Shown one piece after another: positions 1-5,149 of a stretch of DNA of 6,578 nucleotides (within the stretch, counting starts at the first letter, position 1; each line of letters begins with the position of its first letter). The stretch is from Gemmatimonadaceae bacterium. Lineage in GTDB: Bacteria; Gemmatimonadota; Gemmatimonadetes; Gemmatimonadales; Gemmatimonadaceae. The notes under the pieces are model-generated. The model ran no database searches and was not told the DNA's origin. It worked only from the letters and a program-made list of their open reading frames with translations. The DNA is taken from positions 1 to 6,578 of the forward strand of contig JADGGM010000182.1 in NCBI GenBank assembly GCA_019689955.1. Direction: 5' to 3'. The translations under genes were made by a program, and so were the position numbers.

Positions 1-98
1 ACCCGTTCGCCGGTGACCCCCGAAAGGGCCCCCTCGACTTGCATGTGTTAAGCACGCCGCCAGCGTTCGTCCTGAGCCAGGATCAAACTCTCCAATAA
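1..98 (-). rRNA. rrs: 16S ribosomal RNA, 5' end (partial)
   Basis: The reverse complement carries the near-universal bacterial 16S start: AGAGTTTGATCCTGGCTCAG at 72-91, followed by the conserved stretch containing GAACGCTGGCGGC and then AACACATGCAAGTCGA. Aligning to the E. coli 5' end (AAATTGAAGAGTTTGATC) puts the mature 5' end near base 98. The gene runs off the left edge, so only the first ~98 nucleotides, up to the start of the V1 region, are present. The V1 hairpin is short and G/C-rich (GGCCC, TTTCG loop, then GGGGTC). The fragment is too short for firm taxonomy. The ORFs across it are not genes. Confidence 0.97.
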
Positions 99-246
99 TT
101 GAAAAGCTCGATGGCTCATCGGTCCGTCGCCATGCTCTACGCACGACGATGTCCGAATCACGAAATTGTTCAGGTCTGAACTCTCCCCCAGGCCCTGAAC
201 AGGCCCGAGATCGACGAGTCCGCCTCGCACAACCTCACTCTCACAT

Positions 247-263
247 CAATTGTCAAAAAGCTC
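247..263 (-). promoter_or_regulatory. boxA-like rRNA antitermination element
   Basis: The minus strand reads GAGCTTTTTGACAATTG, closely resembling the rRNA boxA consensus (E. coli TGCTCTTTAACAA). It sits about 20 nucleotides into the rRNA leader, just after a GNRA-loop hairpin. In the known system boxA RNA is bound by NusB/NusE (S10) and makes the elongation complex resistant to Rho. The embedded TTGACA (251-256) looks like a -35 box but has no matching -10. Confidence 0.7.
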
Positions 264-268
264 GCTTA

Positions 269-282
269 GTCGCTTGCGCGAC
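269..282 (-). promoter_or_regulatory. boxB-like leader hairpin
   Basis: The minus-strand transcript reads GTCGC-GCAA-GCGAC: a perfect 5-bp stem closed by a GCAA (GNRA-class) tetraloop. It begins within a few bases of the predicted rRNA transcription start and precedes the boxA-like element by about five bases. That matches the boxB-then-boxA order of rRNA antitermination leaders. Whether it is bound by a protein, as boxB of lambda is, or is only structural in rRNA leaders cannot be told here. Confidence 0.65.
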
Positions 283-290
283 AGCCTCTT

Positions 291-319
291 ATACTAACCC
301 ACCTAACACTCGTTGTCAA
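291..319 (-). promoter_or_regulatory. rRNA operon promoter (proximal, P2-like)
   Basis: On the minus strand there is a perfect -35 box TTGACA (314-319), a 17-base spacer (297-313) and a -10 box TAGTAT (291-296). Consensus boxes with ideal spacing, pointing at 16S, make this the main rRNA promoter candidate. The expected start is near 284, immediately before the hairpin/boxA leader. The bases upstream of the -35 box are not AT-rich, so no clear UP element is visible. Confidence 0.85.
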
Positions 320-518
320 CGCCGCCAGGCAACCTCAATCACGCCCGGCACCGCTGACCGCCAGCCCAACGATCCCTTCCGCTGAGCCGGCCCCTTCGCC
401 ACAGGCGCATTCAACAACACGCCAAAGTTCCGTGGCAGCCTCCAAACGTAAGGCGCACCGACCCGGAAGTCAATGGCCACTCAGTCAAAGCAAACCACTC
501 CCGCGAAGGGCCGACAAT
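320..518. other. non-coding stretch between cyclodeaminase gene and rRNA promoter
   Basis: No credible gene lies here. Apart from the candidate upstream promoter (445-473), the only structure I see is a minus-strand stem formed by GCCGGCTC and GGGCTGGC (384-391 with 360-367, 16-base loop, two G-U pairs). It could be a weak terminator for the upstream gene pair, but no T-run follows it. It would also lie between the two candidate rRNA promoters, so either the stem is not a terminator or the upstream promoter is not real. Confidence 0.4.
445..473 (-). promoter_or_regulatory. candidate upstream rRNA promoter (P1-like)
   Basis: On the minus strand TTGACT (468-473, one mismatch to consensus) is followed by a 17-base spacer and TACGTT (445-450), which keeps the most important -10 positions (TA....T). 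It faces the rRNA gene about 150 bases upstream of the stronger promoter, the tandem arrangement common in rRNA operons. The weak -10 middle and a possible hairpin between the two promoters make it a tentative call. Confidence 0.4.
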
Positions 519-1556
519 CTAGCCGCCACCGCGCGACGACTTCAACCCCTCCTCCTCACCCACCGCCACACCATCCACAGCGCGAGCGAGCACGTGCTTG
601 GCGATCACGATGTCCTGCACCGCAACCCCGGTCAGGTCGCACACGGTGATCTGATCATCGCTCGTCCGCCCCAACGCCGGCGACGCCAGCACCTCCCCGA
701 GCTCCCGCACGTCCCCGAGCTCGACCGCGCCGGAGGCGAGGGCGTGCGCGAGATCCCCATGGTCCGCCGCCTGTGCTCGACTGTCGGCAACCACGATGTC
801 CGCGCGCCGGAAGAGCTCGGGATCCAGCTCCTGCTTCCCGGGTGCGTCCGCCCCGAATGCGCTCACGTGCGCCCCGGCGCATACGCTCCGCGCCGCGAAC
901 AGTGCTGCGCGCGCGGTGGTGGCTGTAACGATGAGATTGCACTCGGCGGCGAGGGCGTCGGCCGATGGCGCCACTGCGACGCGAAAGCCCGCAGCGCCCA
1001 GCTCGCGCGCGTACTCGACCGCCCGCGCCGGCGTCCGGCTGAACACCATCGCCTCGCGACAGGTGGTCACGTGGGCGAGGCAGCGCAGTTGCAGCCGCCC
1101 CTGCACCCCTGCCCCGATGATCCCGATCCGCCGGATCTCCTTCGGCGCGAGCGCGCGCGCGACGACCGCGCCGGCAACGGCGGTCCGGAGATCGGTGAGC
1201 CCGCCGCGGTCGAGGAGCACGGCCCTGGCCACCCCCGTGGCGCGGTCGAAGACGAGCATCATCCCGTCCCCGGGTGGGAGCCCCCTGGAGACGTTGCGCT
1301 CGAATCCGGAGGCGATCTTCACGACGTAGACGCTGTCGCCTCGGACGTAGCCGTACTTGATGTGCACATCCCCCGGCGGCTCGTCGAACCCCAGGTGCCC
1401 GACGGGCGGGACCACGACGCGCCCGGCGGAATACGCGATGAACCCGCCGGCCATCTCGTCGATGAGACGCGGGAGATCGATCGCGTGCTCGAGCTCTGCC
1501 GCGTGGATGATGCGCGGCGCGGCCGAGCTCTCCGACGCCGTGCGCCCCGCTCCCAT
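519..1556 (-). CDS. ornithine cyclodeaminase/mu-crystallin family dehydrogenase
   Basis: A 345-residue NAD(P)-dependent enzyme of the ornithine cyclodeaminase / mu-crystallin / ketimine reductase superfamily, the usual family length. Seen: Lys80 in VVKIASGF and Arg124 in LRTA match the substrate-carboxylate lysine and arginine of ornithine cyclodeaminase. A Rossmann fold starts near residue 142, with the dinucleotide motif GAGVQG at 148-153. Asp237 in GADAPGK matches the catalytic aspartate. The C-terminal DDQITVCDLTG...QDI segment is also family-typical. Members include ornithine cyclodeaminase, alanine dehydrogenase, ketimine reductases and SbnB-like enzymes, so the substrate is not fixed by these motifs. 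The ATG at 1556 overlaps the aminotransferase stop (TGATG) and has no strong Shine-Dalgarno sequence, suggesting translational coupling. In the longer open frame, the 137 residues upstream of this ATG are arginine/alanine-rich and overlap the aminotransferase gene, so I reject that start. Cytoplasmic. Confidence 0.93.
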   Translation of the reverse strand: MGAGRTASESSAAPRIIHAAELEHAIDLPRLIDEMAGGFIAYSAGRVVVPPVGHLGFDEPPGDVHIKYGYVRGDSVYVVKIASGFERNVSRGLPPGDGMMLVFDRATGVARAVLLDRGGLTDLRTAVAGAVVARALAPKEIRRIGIIGAGVQGRLQLRCLAHVTTCREAMVFSRTPARAVEYARELGAAGFRVAVAPSADALAAECNLIVTATTARAALFAARSVCAGAHVSAFGADAPGKQELDPELFRRADIVVADSRAQAADHGDLAHALASGAVELGDVRELGEVLASPALGRTSDDQITVCDLTGVAVQDIVIAKHVLARAVDGVAVGEEEGLKSSRGGG

Positions 1557-2749
1557 CAAGGCACGAACTCGGCGCTCGGCATGTCGTGCCGTCCCGCGGC
1601 CGCCACGGCGCGCGGCGCGCGCGCGAGATCGTCGAGCCCACGCGCGATGCGCGCGAGACCGTCGGCGAGGACGTCGGGAGCGCCGCCGGTCCAGATACGC
1701 AGATACCCCTCGAGCCCGAAGTGGCTGCCGGGGACGATGAGGACGCTCAGTGCGTCGATGAGGTGGGTGGCGATCGTGTGGCTCGGGACACCGGCGAGCG
1801 GCCCGGCGCAGCGCACGAACGCAGTCGCCGTCGCGGCGGGAGGGCTCCACTCGAGGAGCCCGTGCAGCCCGCTCACCCAGGCGCCGAAGACGGGGAGGTT
1901 CTCGCGCAGGATCGTGCGCGTGCGGCGGTAGAGCCGCTCCCGCACGGCCGGGGCGACGGCCACGCACGCCACGGCGTCCGACAGCCGGCTGGGACCGATC
2001 GTGAGGTAGTCGTGGTGCGCCCAGCAGCGCGCGACGACGTCGGTGGGGCCGACGATCCAGCCGATGCGCACGCCGGGGATGCCGTACGCCTTGGAGAGCC
2101 CGCTCGTCACGATGACGCGGTCGGACATCCCCCAGAAGCTCGGCGTGCGCGCGCCGTTGATCTCCGAGCCCTGGTAGACCTCATCGGCGATGAGATACGC
2201 GCCCACGGCCTCGCAGCGCGCGACGATGCGCTCCATCTCGCGTGCGGTGAGCACGGCGCCGGTGGGATTGTTCGGGTTGGTGACGTAGACGAGCTTCGTC
2301 CCGGGGACGATGGCGCGCTCGAGCTCCTCCTCGTCGAGGCGCCAGGCGCCGGTCGCATCGGGGCGGAGGTGGAAAGTGTCGACCGCGGCGCCGAGCCCGC
2401 GTGGAACGCCCCAGAGCTGGAGGTAGTTGGGCACCTCGAGCGCGAAGCGCGTGCCGGGGCCGAGCTGGCTCAGGGCGAGCACGTAGTTGGCCTCGGAGGT
2501 GCCGTTGGTCACCTCGATGTGGTCGGGGGTGGCGCCGGGGTACAGCGCGGCGAGGCGCTCGCGGAGGGCGAGCGTGCCGTTCGATTGGCTGTAGCCGAGT
2601 GGGGTGTCGAGCAGCGCATCGAGATCGAGCCCGAGGTCGATCAGCTCGCGCATGGTCACCGCGCGGATCCCCGACTCGCTCATGTCGCGCTCGACGACGT
2701 TCTCCCACGTCGACTGCATCCGCTCCATGGCGAAGACATCCAGTGGCAT
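1556..2749 (-). CDS. class I/II PLP-dependent aminotransferase
   Basis: A 397-residue fold-type I aminotransferase of normal length, cytoplasmic. Seen: TNGTSEAN (81-88) in the cofactor phosphate loop; NPNNPTG (158-164) with the conserved Asn161; Asp189 and Tyr192 in IADEVYQ, contacting the pyridine ring; the Schiff-base lysine Lys220 in SGLSKAYGIPG; Arg228 of the phosphate site; and Arg351 in LRIWTGG for the substrate carboxylate. All key residues are present, so it should be active. The N-terminal SESGIRAVTMREL segment recalls a subgroup that includes capreomycidine synthase, but this is from memory and weak. The start is fixed by a strong ribosome binding site five bases upstream. It is the first gene of a pair; its stop overlaps the start of the cyclodeaminase-family gene, implying a shared pathway. 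The amino acid used cannot be read from the sequence. Confidence 0.95.
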   Translation of the reverse strand: MPLDVFAMERMQSTWENVVERDMSESGIRAVTMRELIDLGLDLDALLDTPLGYSQSNGTLALRERLAALYPGATPDHIEVTNGTSEANYVLALSQLGPGTRFALEVPNYLQLWGVPRGLGAAVDTFHLRPDATGAWRLDEEELERAIVPGTKLVYVTNPNNPTGAVLTAREMERIVARCEAVGAYLIADEVYQGSEINGARTPSFWGMSDRVIVTSGLSKAYGIPGVRIGWIVGPTDVVARCWAHHDYLTIGPSRLSDAVACVAVAPAVRERLYRRTRTILRENLPVFGAWVSGLHGLLEWSPPAATATAFVRCAGPLAGVPSHTIATHLIDALSVLIVPGSHFGLEGYLRIWTGGAPDVLADGLARIARGLDDLARAPRAVAAAGRHDMPSAEFVP

Positions 2750-2753
2750 GCGT

Positions 2754-2762
2754 CCCTCCTCC
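2754..2762 (-). promoter_or_regulatory. ribosome binding site of aminotransferase
   Basis: The minus strand reads GGAGGAGGG, ending five bases before the ATG at 2749. It is a near-perfect Shine-Dalgarno sequence and fixes the start codon over the in-frame ATG seven codons downstream. Confidence 0.85.
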
Positions 2763-2776
2763 GTGACGGTGGCTGT

Positions 2777-2797
2777 GCGCCCGCAACGTACGGGCGC
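2777..2797 (-). promoter_or_regulatory. perfect hairpin upstream of aminotransferase RBS
   Basis: A 7-bp perfect inverted repeat (gcgcccg at 2777-2783, cgggcgc at 2791-2797) with a 7-base loop. On the minus strand it ends about 15 bases before the aminotransferase Shine-Dalgarno sequence. It could be an operator, an mRNA 5' stem or a chance G/C repeat. I found no T-run, so it is not a normal intrinsic terminator. Confidence 0.35.
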
Positions 2798-2953
2798 GCT
2801 CGACGAGCGACGCCGGATCGGGCGGGGGGCGTGGCGCGCCAGCGGGCGGCGTGGGGCTCGTGCGGGCCGGATGTTTGATCGATTACGGCTACGCGGGGCC
2901 GACCGTTGGCGCCGTGCGACGTGCGTGCATCGAGGGTGCCGGAGACGACGGGC

Positions 2954-3005
2954 GGCCCGCGGCGCACGCGCAGGATTCCCGCGCGCTGCGCTCGGGCCGC
3001 GGGCC
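2954..3005 (-). terminator. GC-rich nested inverted repeat, possible terminator
   Basis: A perfect 9-bp outer stem (ggcccgcgg 2954-2962 with ccgcgggcc 2997-3005) encloses a second 6-bp stem (gcgcag 2968-2973 with ctgcgc 2986-2991). On the minus strand it begins 17 bases after the stop codon of the 416-residue secreted protein gene. That is a good place for a transcript end, but no T-run follows the stem, so it may work only as an mRNA 3' stabiliser or with Rho. The rest of 2763-2953 holds no gene and no convincing promoter. Confidence 0.4.
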
Positions 3006-3022
3006 CGGCGAGGGCGATGCGA

Positions 3023-4273
3023 CTACGGGCGAGGCTTGGCGGTGCGCGTCGTGGCTCCGCTGGAGGTGCTTCCGGAGCTCGAGCTGCCGCGACTCGAGGC
3101 GCCGGAGCTCGAGGCGCCGGTGCCGTGGGCCGTGCGGGTTCCGCGCGGCGACTCGACGATCCCGCCGGTCCCCGATGGGGACGCGGACGGCTGCGTGCCT
3201 CGCGAGTAGCCGCGCCCCTTGATGACCTTTCCGTGTGCCGTCGCGGGTTTCCCGCGGGCCGGGACGACGATGATCGGACCGCCGCCGTACCAGCCGTACC
3301 CGAACGGAAGGTAGCCGAACGGAAGGTAGCCGAAGCCGGCGCAGTAGCCCCAGTCGCACGGCGAGTAGCCGTACGGGTTCATGTAGACGGGGATGACGGT
3401 CCCGTTCCCCTGCTCCGCGTACCCCTCGGCGCCGCTCCGCTCACCGGGCGCGGCCCGGACAGGGCTCCCGGACGACGCGATGGAGAACATGTCCGGGTAC
3501 GAGAGCGCGACCATGACGTCGATCACCGAGCCGGGGACGCCGGCATTGGCGAGCTTGACGAGCTCTTTCCCGTTCACCGCCAGACGGTCGTGCCGCTCGA
3601 CGAGCCACGCCTGGACCACGCTCGCGTCGACGTGGTGGGCGGCGTCGACGACGGCACCCGGTGTGGCGGCCGCGCTCGCAGCCGAGCGCGCGGTGCTCAC
3701 GGCGAGCGATCGCGCACCGACCACGGGAGCCAGCTCATGTTCGGCCACGGCCGGGACAGGGGCCTCGACGTAGCGCACGACGCGCATCGCGGTGCTTCCC
3801 CCGGATGCGACGCTCTCGATGTCGAGCCACCGCCCCGTGGGGGAGATGGCGAACATGCCGGAGGTACGCCGCTCGACGTTCCCGGTGCAGGTTGCCTCGG
3901 ACCGCAGGTAGAGGCGCAGGCCGTCGGAGGACCACGTCGCGCTCTTCCACCCGGTGCACCCGCCCTCGGTGGAGGCCTCTCGGCGTCCCGTCGCGCTCAC
4001 GCGCTCGCGGTGCGTGATCTGGCCGCCGGCGATGGTCGCGATGTCGACTGCCGGGCTGTCGGCCACGGGGATGACGCACACGGTCTGCGCGCCCGCGCTG
4101 TCGTTCGCCGCGCGGGCGCCGGGCGGCTCCCAGCACCCGAGCCACGGGGTCCACCGCGGGTCGGTGCGAGTGGTCTGCTGCTGCGCCCGAGCTGCCGACG
4201 CCGTCAGCACTGCTCCCATCGCCAGAGCGGCCGCGACGGCGACCGAACGGCGGACGTGCGCACGCATGGACAT
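3023..4273 (-). CDS. secreted protein of unknown function (WLGCWE domain, Ser/Gly tail)
   Basis: A 416-residue exported protein I cannot name. Seen: a Sec-type signal peptide (residues 1-30, ending ARA before QQQ). Residues ~39-170 form an N-terminal domain opening with WTPWLGCWEP, with cysteines 47, 66, 106 and 129 that could pair as disulfides and several predicted beta strands. Residues ~208-262 look helical (ELVKLANAGVPGSVIDVMVALS). Residues ~297-335 are rich in Tyr/Gly/Phe and contain GYLPFGYLPFGYG, from a 15-base tandem duplication. The tail from ~370 is rich in Ser, Gly and Thr, probably disordered or wall/surface-exposed. Start: ATG at 4273 with AGGAG five bases upstream; the second ATG two codons on fits less well. 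The same frame is open far upstream across the barrel gene, but that extension lacks sense. It follows the barrel gene by 11 bases, so it is likely co-transcribed and may be a barrel partner. Confidence 0.85.
   Translation of the reverse strand: MSMRAHVRRSVAVAAALAMGAVLTASAARAQQQTTRTDPRWTPWLGCWEPPGARAANDSAGAQTVCVIPVADSPAVDIATIAGGQITHRERVSATGRREASTEGGCTGWKSATWSSDGLRLYLRSEATCTGNVERRTSGMFAISPTGRWLDIESVASGGSTAMRVVRYVEAPVPAVAEHELAPVVGARSLAVSTARSAASAAATPGAVVDAAHHVDASVVQAWLVERHDRLAVNGKELVKLANAGVPGSVIDVMVALSYPDMFSIASSGSPVRAAPGERSGAEGYAEQGNGTVIPVYMNPYGYSPCDWGYCAGFGYLPFGYLPFGYGWYGGGPIIVVPARGKPATAHGKVIKGRGYSRGTQPSASPSGTGGIVESPRGTRTAHGTGASSSGASSRGSSSSGSTSSGATTRTAKPRP
3301..3334. repeat. 15-base in-frame tandem duplication
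   Basis: The unit cgaacggaaggtagc occurs twice without mismatch (3301-3315 and 3316-3330), followed by the first four bases of a third copy. It lies inside the 416-residue secreted protein gene and encodes the duplicated YLPFG pentapeptide. Being a multiple of three, copy-number change would keep the frame. Confidence 0.9.
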
Positions 4274-4278
4274 GGTCT

Positions 4279-4283
4279 CTCCT
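4279..4283 (-). promoter_or_regulatory. ribosome binding site of the 416-residue protein gene
   Basis: AGGAG on the minus strand lies five bases before the ATG at 4273 and one base after the stop codon of the barrel gene (4285-4287). It supports the chosen start and a shared transcript. Confidence 0.75.
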
Positions 4284-4284
4284 C

Positions 4285-5082
4285 TCAGAACCTGACGGTC
4301 AGCCCGGCCGTGGCCGAGACACCGGACAGGTCGATTCGCTGGAAGCCCGAGAAATCGCTGCCGAGCGTCGCTCGAGCCCACGTGTACCGCCCCTCGGTCG
4401 TGATCGCCCAGCGCGGGCTCAGGGAGATCTCGAGCCCGGCGAGCGCGTGCCCTTCCGGGGTCCACCCCGACGAGGCGAAGGTGTCGCTGAACACTTCGTT
4501 CGTGTTGAAGTCGATGAAGTCGCCGCGTTGGCGGAAGCGGTACCACATGGCGCCACCGCCGGCGCCCACGTAGAGCGCGTACCTGTTCGGCACCCACGCA
4601 TAGTGGCCGATCGTGCGGCCGCGCGGGACGAGGTACGCCTTGAGGCTCGCGCTGACCGGCAGACGCTGGAACGTCGTCGTCTGCTGGATCGGGAGGTCGT
4701 TCTGGTCGACGAAGTCGCGGAACTCGGAGGGGGTGCTTCGGCCGGCGTAGGCCACGCCGAGGACCGCATCGAAGCGCGAAGCCAGGCGGAACGAGAGGTC
4801 GACCCCCACGGTGGGCGCGCTGAAGTCGCCGCGATCGACGGTGAGCTGGCTGGTGGTGAACGAGAAGATGTCGCTCCCCGCGTTGGCGTGGTCGAAGCCG
4901 CCGTAGAGCGTGATGCTCCCGGCCGGCGGCTTGAAGAAGAACCCATCGCCACCGCTCTGCGCGGACGCAGTGGCGGGGACCACCGCGAGCGCGGCGGCAC
5001 AGAGCAGTCCCCTCACGACGCGCGCCCCGCGCCGGGCGCGTGCGTCGGTCGTACGATCTCCCACCTGTCCGAGCTGCCACAT
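4285..5082 (-). CDS. outer-membrane beta-barrel protein
   Basis: A 265-residue exported protein. Seen: an arginine-rich N-region and hydrophobic core (~24-37) with cleavage likely after ATASA at residue 41, then about 220 mature residues with roughly eight amphipathic beta strands (e.g. SITLYGGF, PTVGVDLSFRL, YALYVGAGGGAMWYRF, WAITTEGRYTWARA). The C-terminal strand, GVSATAGLTVRF, ends in phenylalanine, the residue recognised by the BAM assembly machinery. This pattern and length fit the small OmpA/OmpW-like barrel superfamily; the cargo or role is unknown. I use the ATG at 5082 with GGTGA about nine bases upstream; a GTG at residue 7 is an alternative and gives a more usual N-region length. 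It lies 67 bases after the beta-helix gene and directly before the 416-residue secreted protein gene. Confidence 0.88.
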   Translation of the reverse strand: MWQLGQVGDRTTDARARRGARVVRGLLCAAALAVVPATASAQSGGDGFFFKPPAGSITLYGGFDHANAGSDIFSFTTSQLTVDRGDFSAPTVGVDLSFRLASRFDAVLGVAYAGRSTPSEFRDFVDQNDLPIQQTTTFQRLPVSASLKAYLVPRGRTIGHYAWVPNRYALYVGAGGGAMWYRFRQRGDFIDFNTNEVFSDTFASSGWTPEGHALAGLEISLSPRWAITTEGRYTWARATLGSDFSGFQRIDLSGVSATAGLTVRF

Positions 5083-5149
5083 GGGCGCTCACCCCCGCGA
5101 GTCATCTCATCAATACAACGTGACCCGTGGGACGTTCCCGCACCAGAGG
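5083..5149. other. short gap between beta-helix and barrel genes
   Basis: Only 67 bases separate the two genes. There is a small imperfect dyad, gggacgttccc (5130-5140), with a 4-base stem, but no recognisable sigma70 promoter and no terminator with a T-run. The gap is short enough for one transcript to cover both genes. Confidence 0.4.

Larger units (their letters stand above)
99..284 (-). other. 16S rRNA leader (precursor 5' external spacer)
   Basis: About 185 nucleotides lie between the predicted transcription start (~284) and the mature 16S 5' end (~98). Reading along the minus strand, the leader has a GNRA-type hairpin, a boxA-like element, a G/C-rich section with two GGGCCTG copies that can fold, and an inverted repeat GTTCAG-AC-CTGAAC (168-181). 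It ends in an AT-rich segment next to the 16S start. This is the part normally removed by RNase III and later nucleases, but the matching strand downstream of 16S is outside the window, so the processing stem cannot be shown. No coding region is convincing here. Confidence 0.75.

Noticed and set aside
234..256. TTGACA at 251-256 as a third rRNA promoter
   Set aside because: At 17 bases spacing the -10 position reads GTTGTG, and the hexamer is explained as part of the boxA-like element.
149..385. Small plus-strand ORF in the rRNA leader
   Set aside because: Lies opposite the rRNA promoter and leader elements and has no recognisable protein features.
432..1931. Long plus-strand open frame (499 residues)
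   Set aside because: It is antisense to two enzymes with complete catalytic motifs; its product is Arg/Pro/His-rich with no recognisable domain, as expected for a shadow frame in high-GC DNA.
1557..1967. Upstream start of the cyclodeaminase-family protein (482 residues)
   Set aside because: The added 137 residues are Arg/Ala-rich and overlap the aminotransferase coding region; family homology begins after the ATG at 1556.
1586..2878. Plus-strand open frame of 430 residues
   Set aside because: Antisense to the aminotransferase, low-complexity Arg/Ala/Gly/Asp-rich product, no motif or convincing ribosome binding site.
2866..2900. AT-richer patch (TAATCGATCAAACAT on the minus strand) as aminotransferase promoter
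   Set aside because: No -35 box at acceptable spacing, so it cannot be called a promoter from sequence alone.
2906..4573. Plus-strand open frame of 555 residues
   Set aside because: Antisense to the secreted protein and the barrel gene, with Arg/Gly/Ala-rich composition and no fold signature.
3023..5092. A 689-residue reading of the secreted protein with a far upstream start
   Set aside because: The extra part is the barrel gene in a wrong frame; a signal peptide and a ribosome binding site mark the true start at 4273.
5100..5140. ECF-type promoter (GGAAC) before the barrel gene
   Set aside because: The GGAAC is present on the minus strand, but no -10 element is found at the usual 16-17 base distance.
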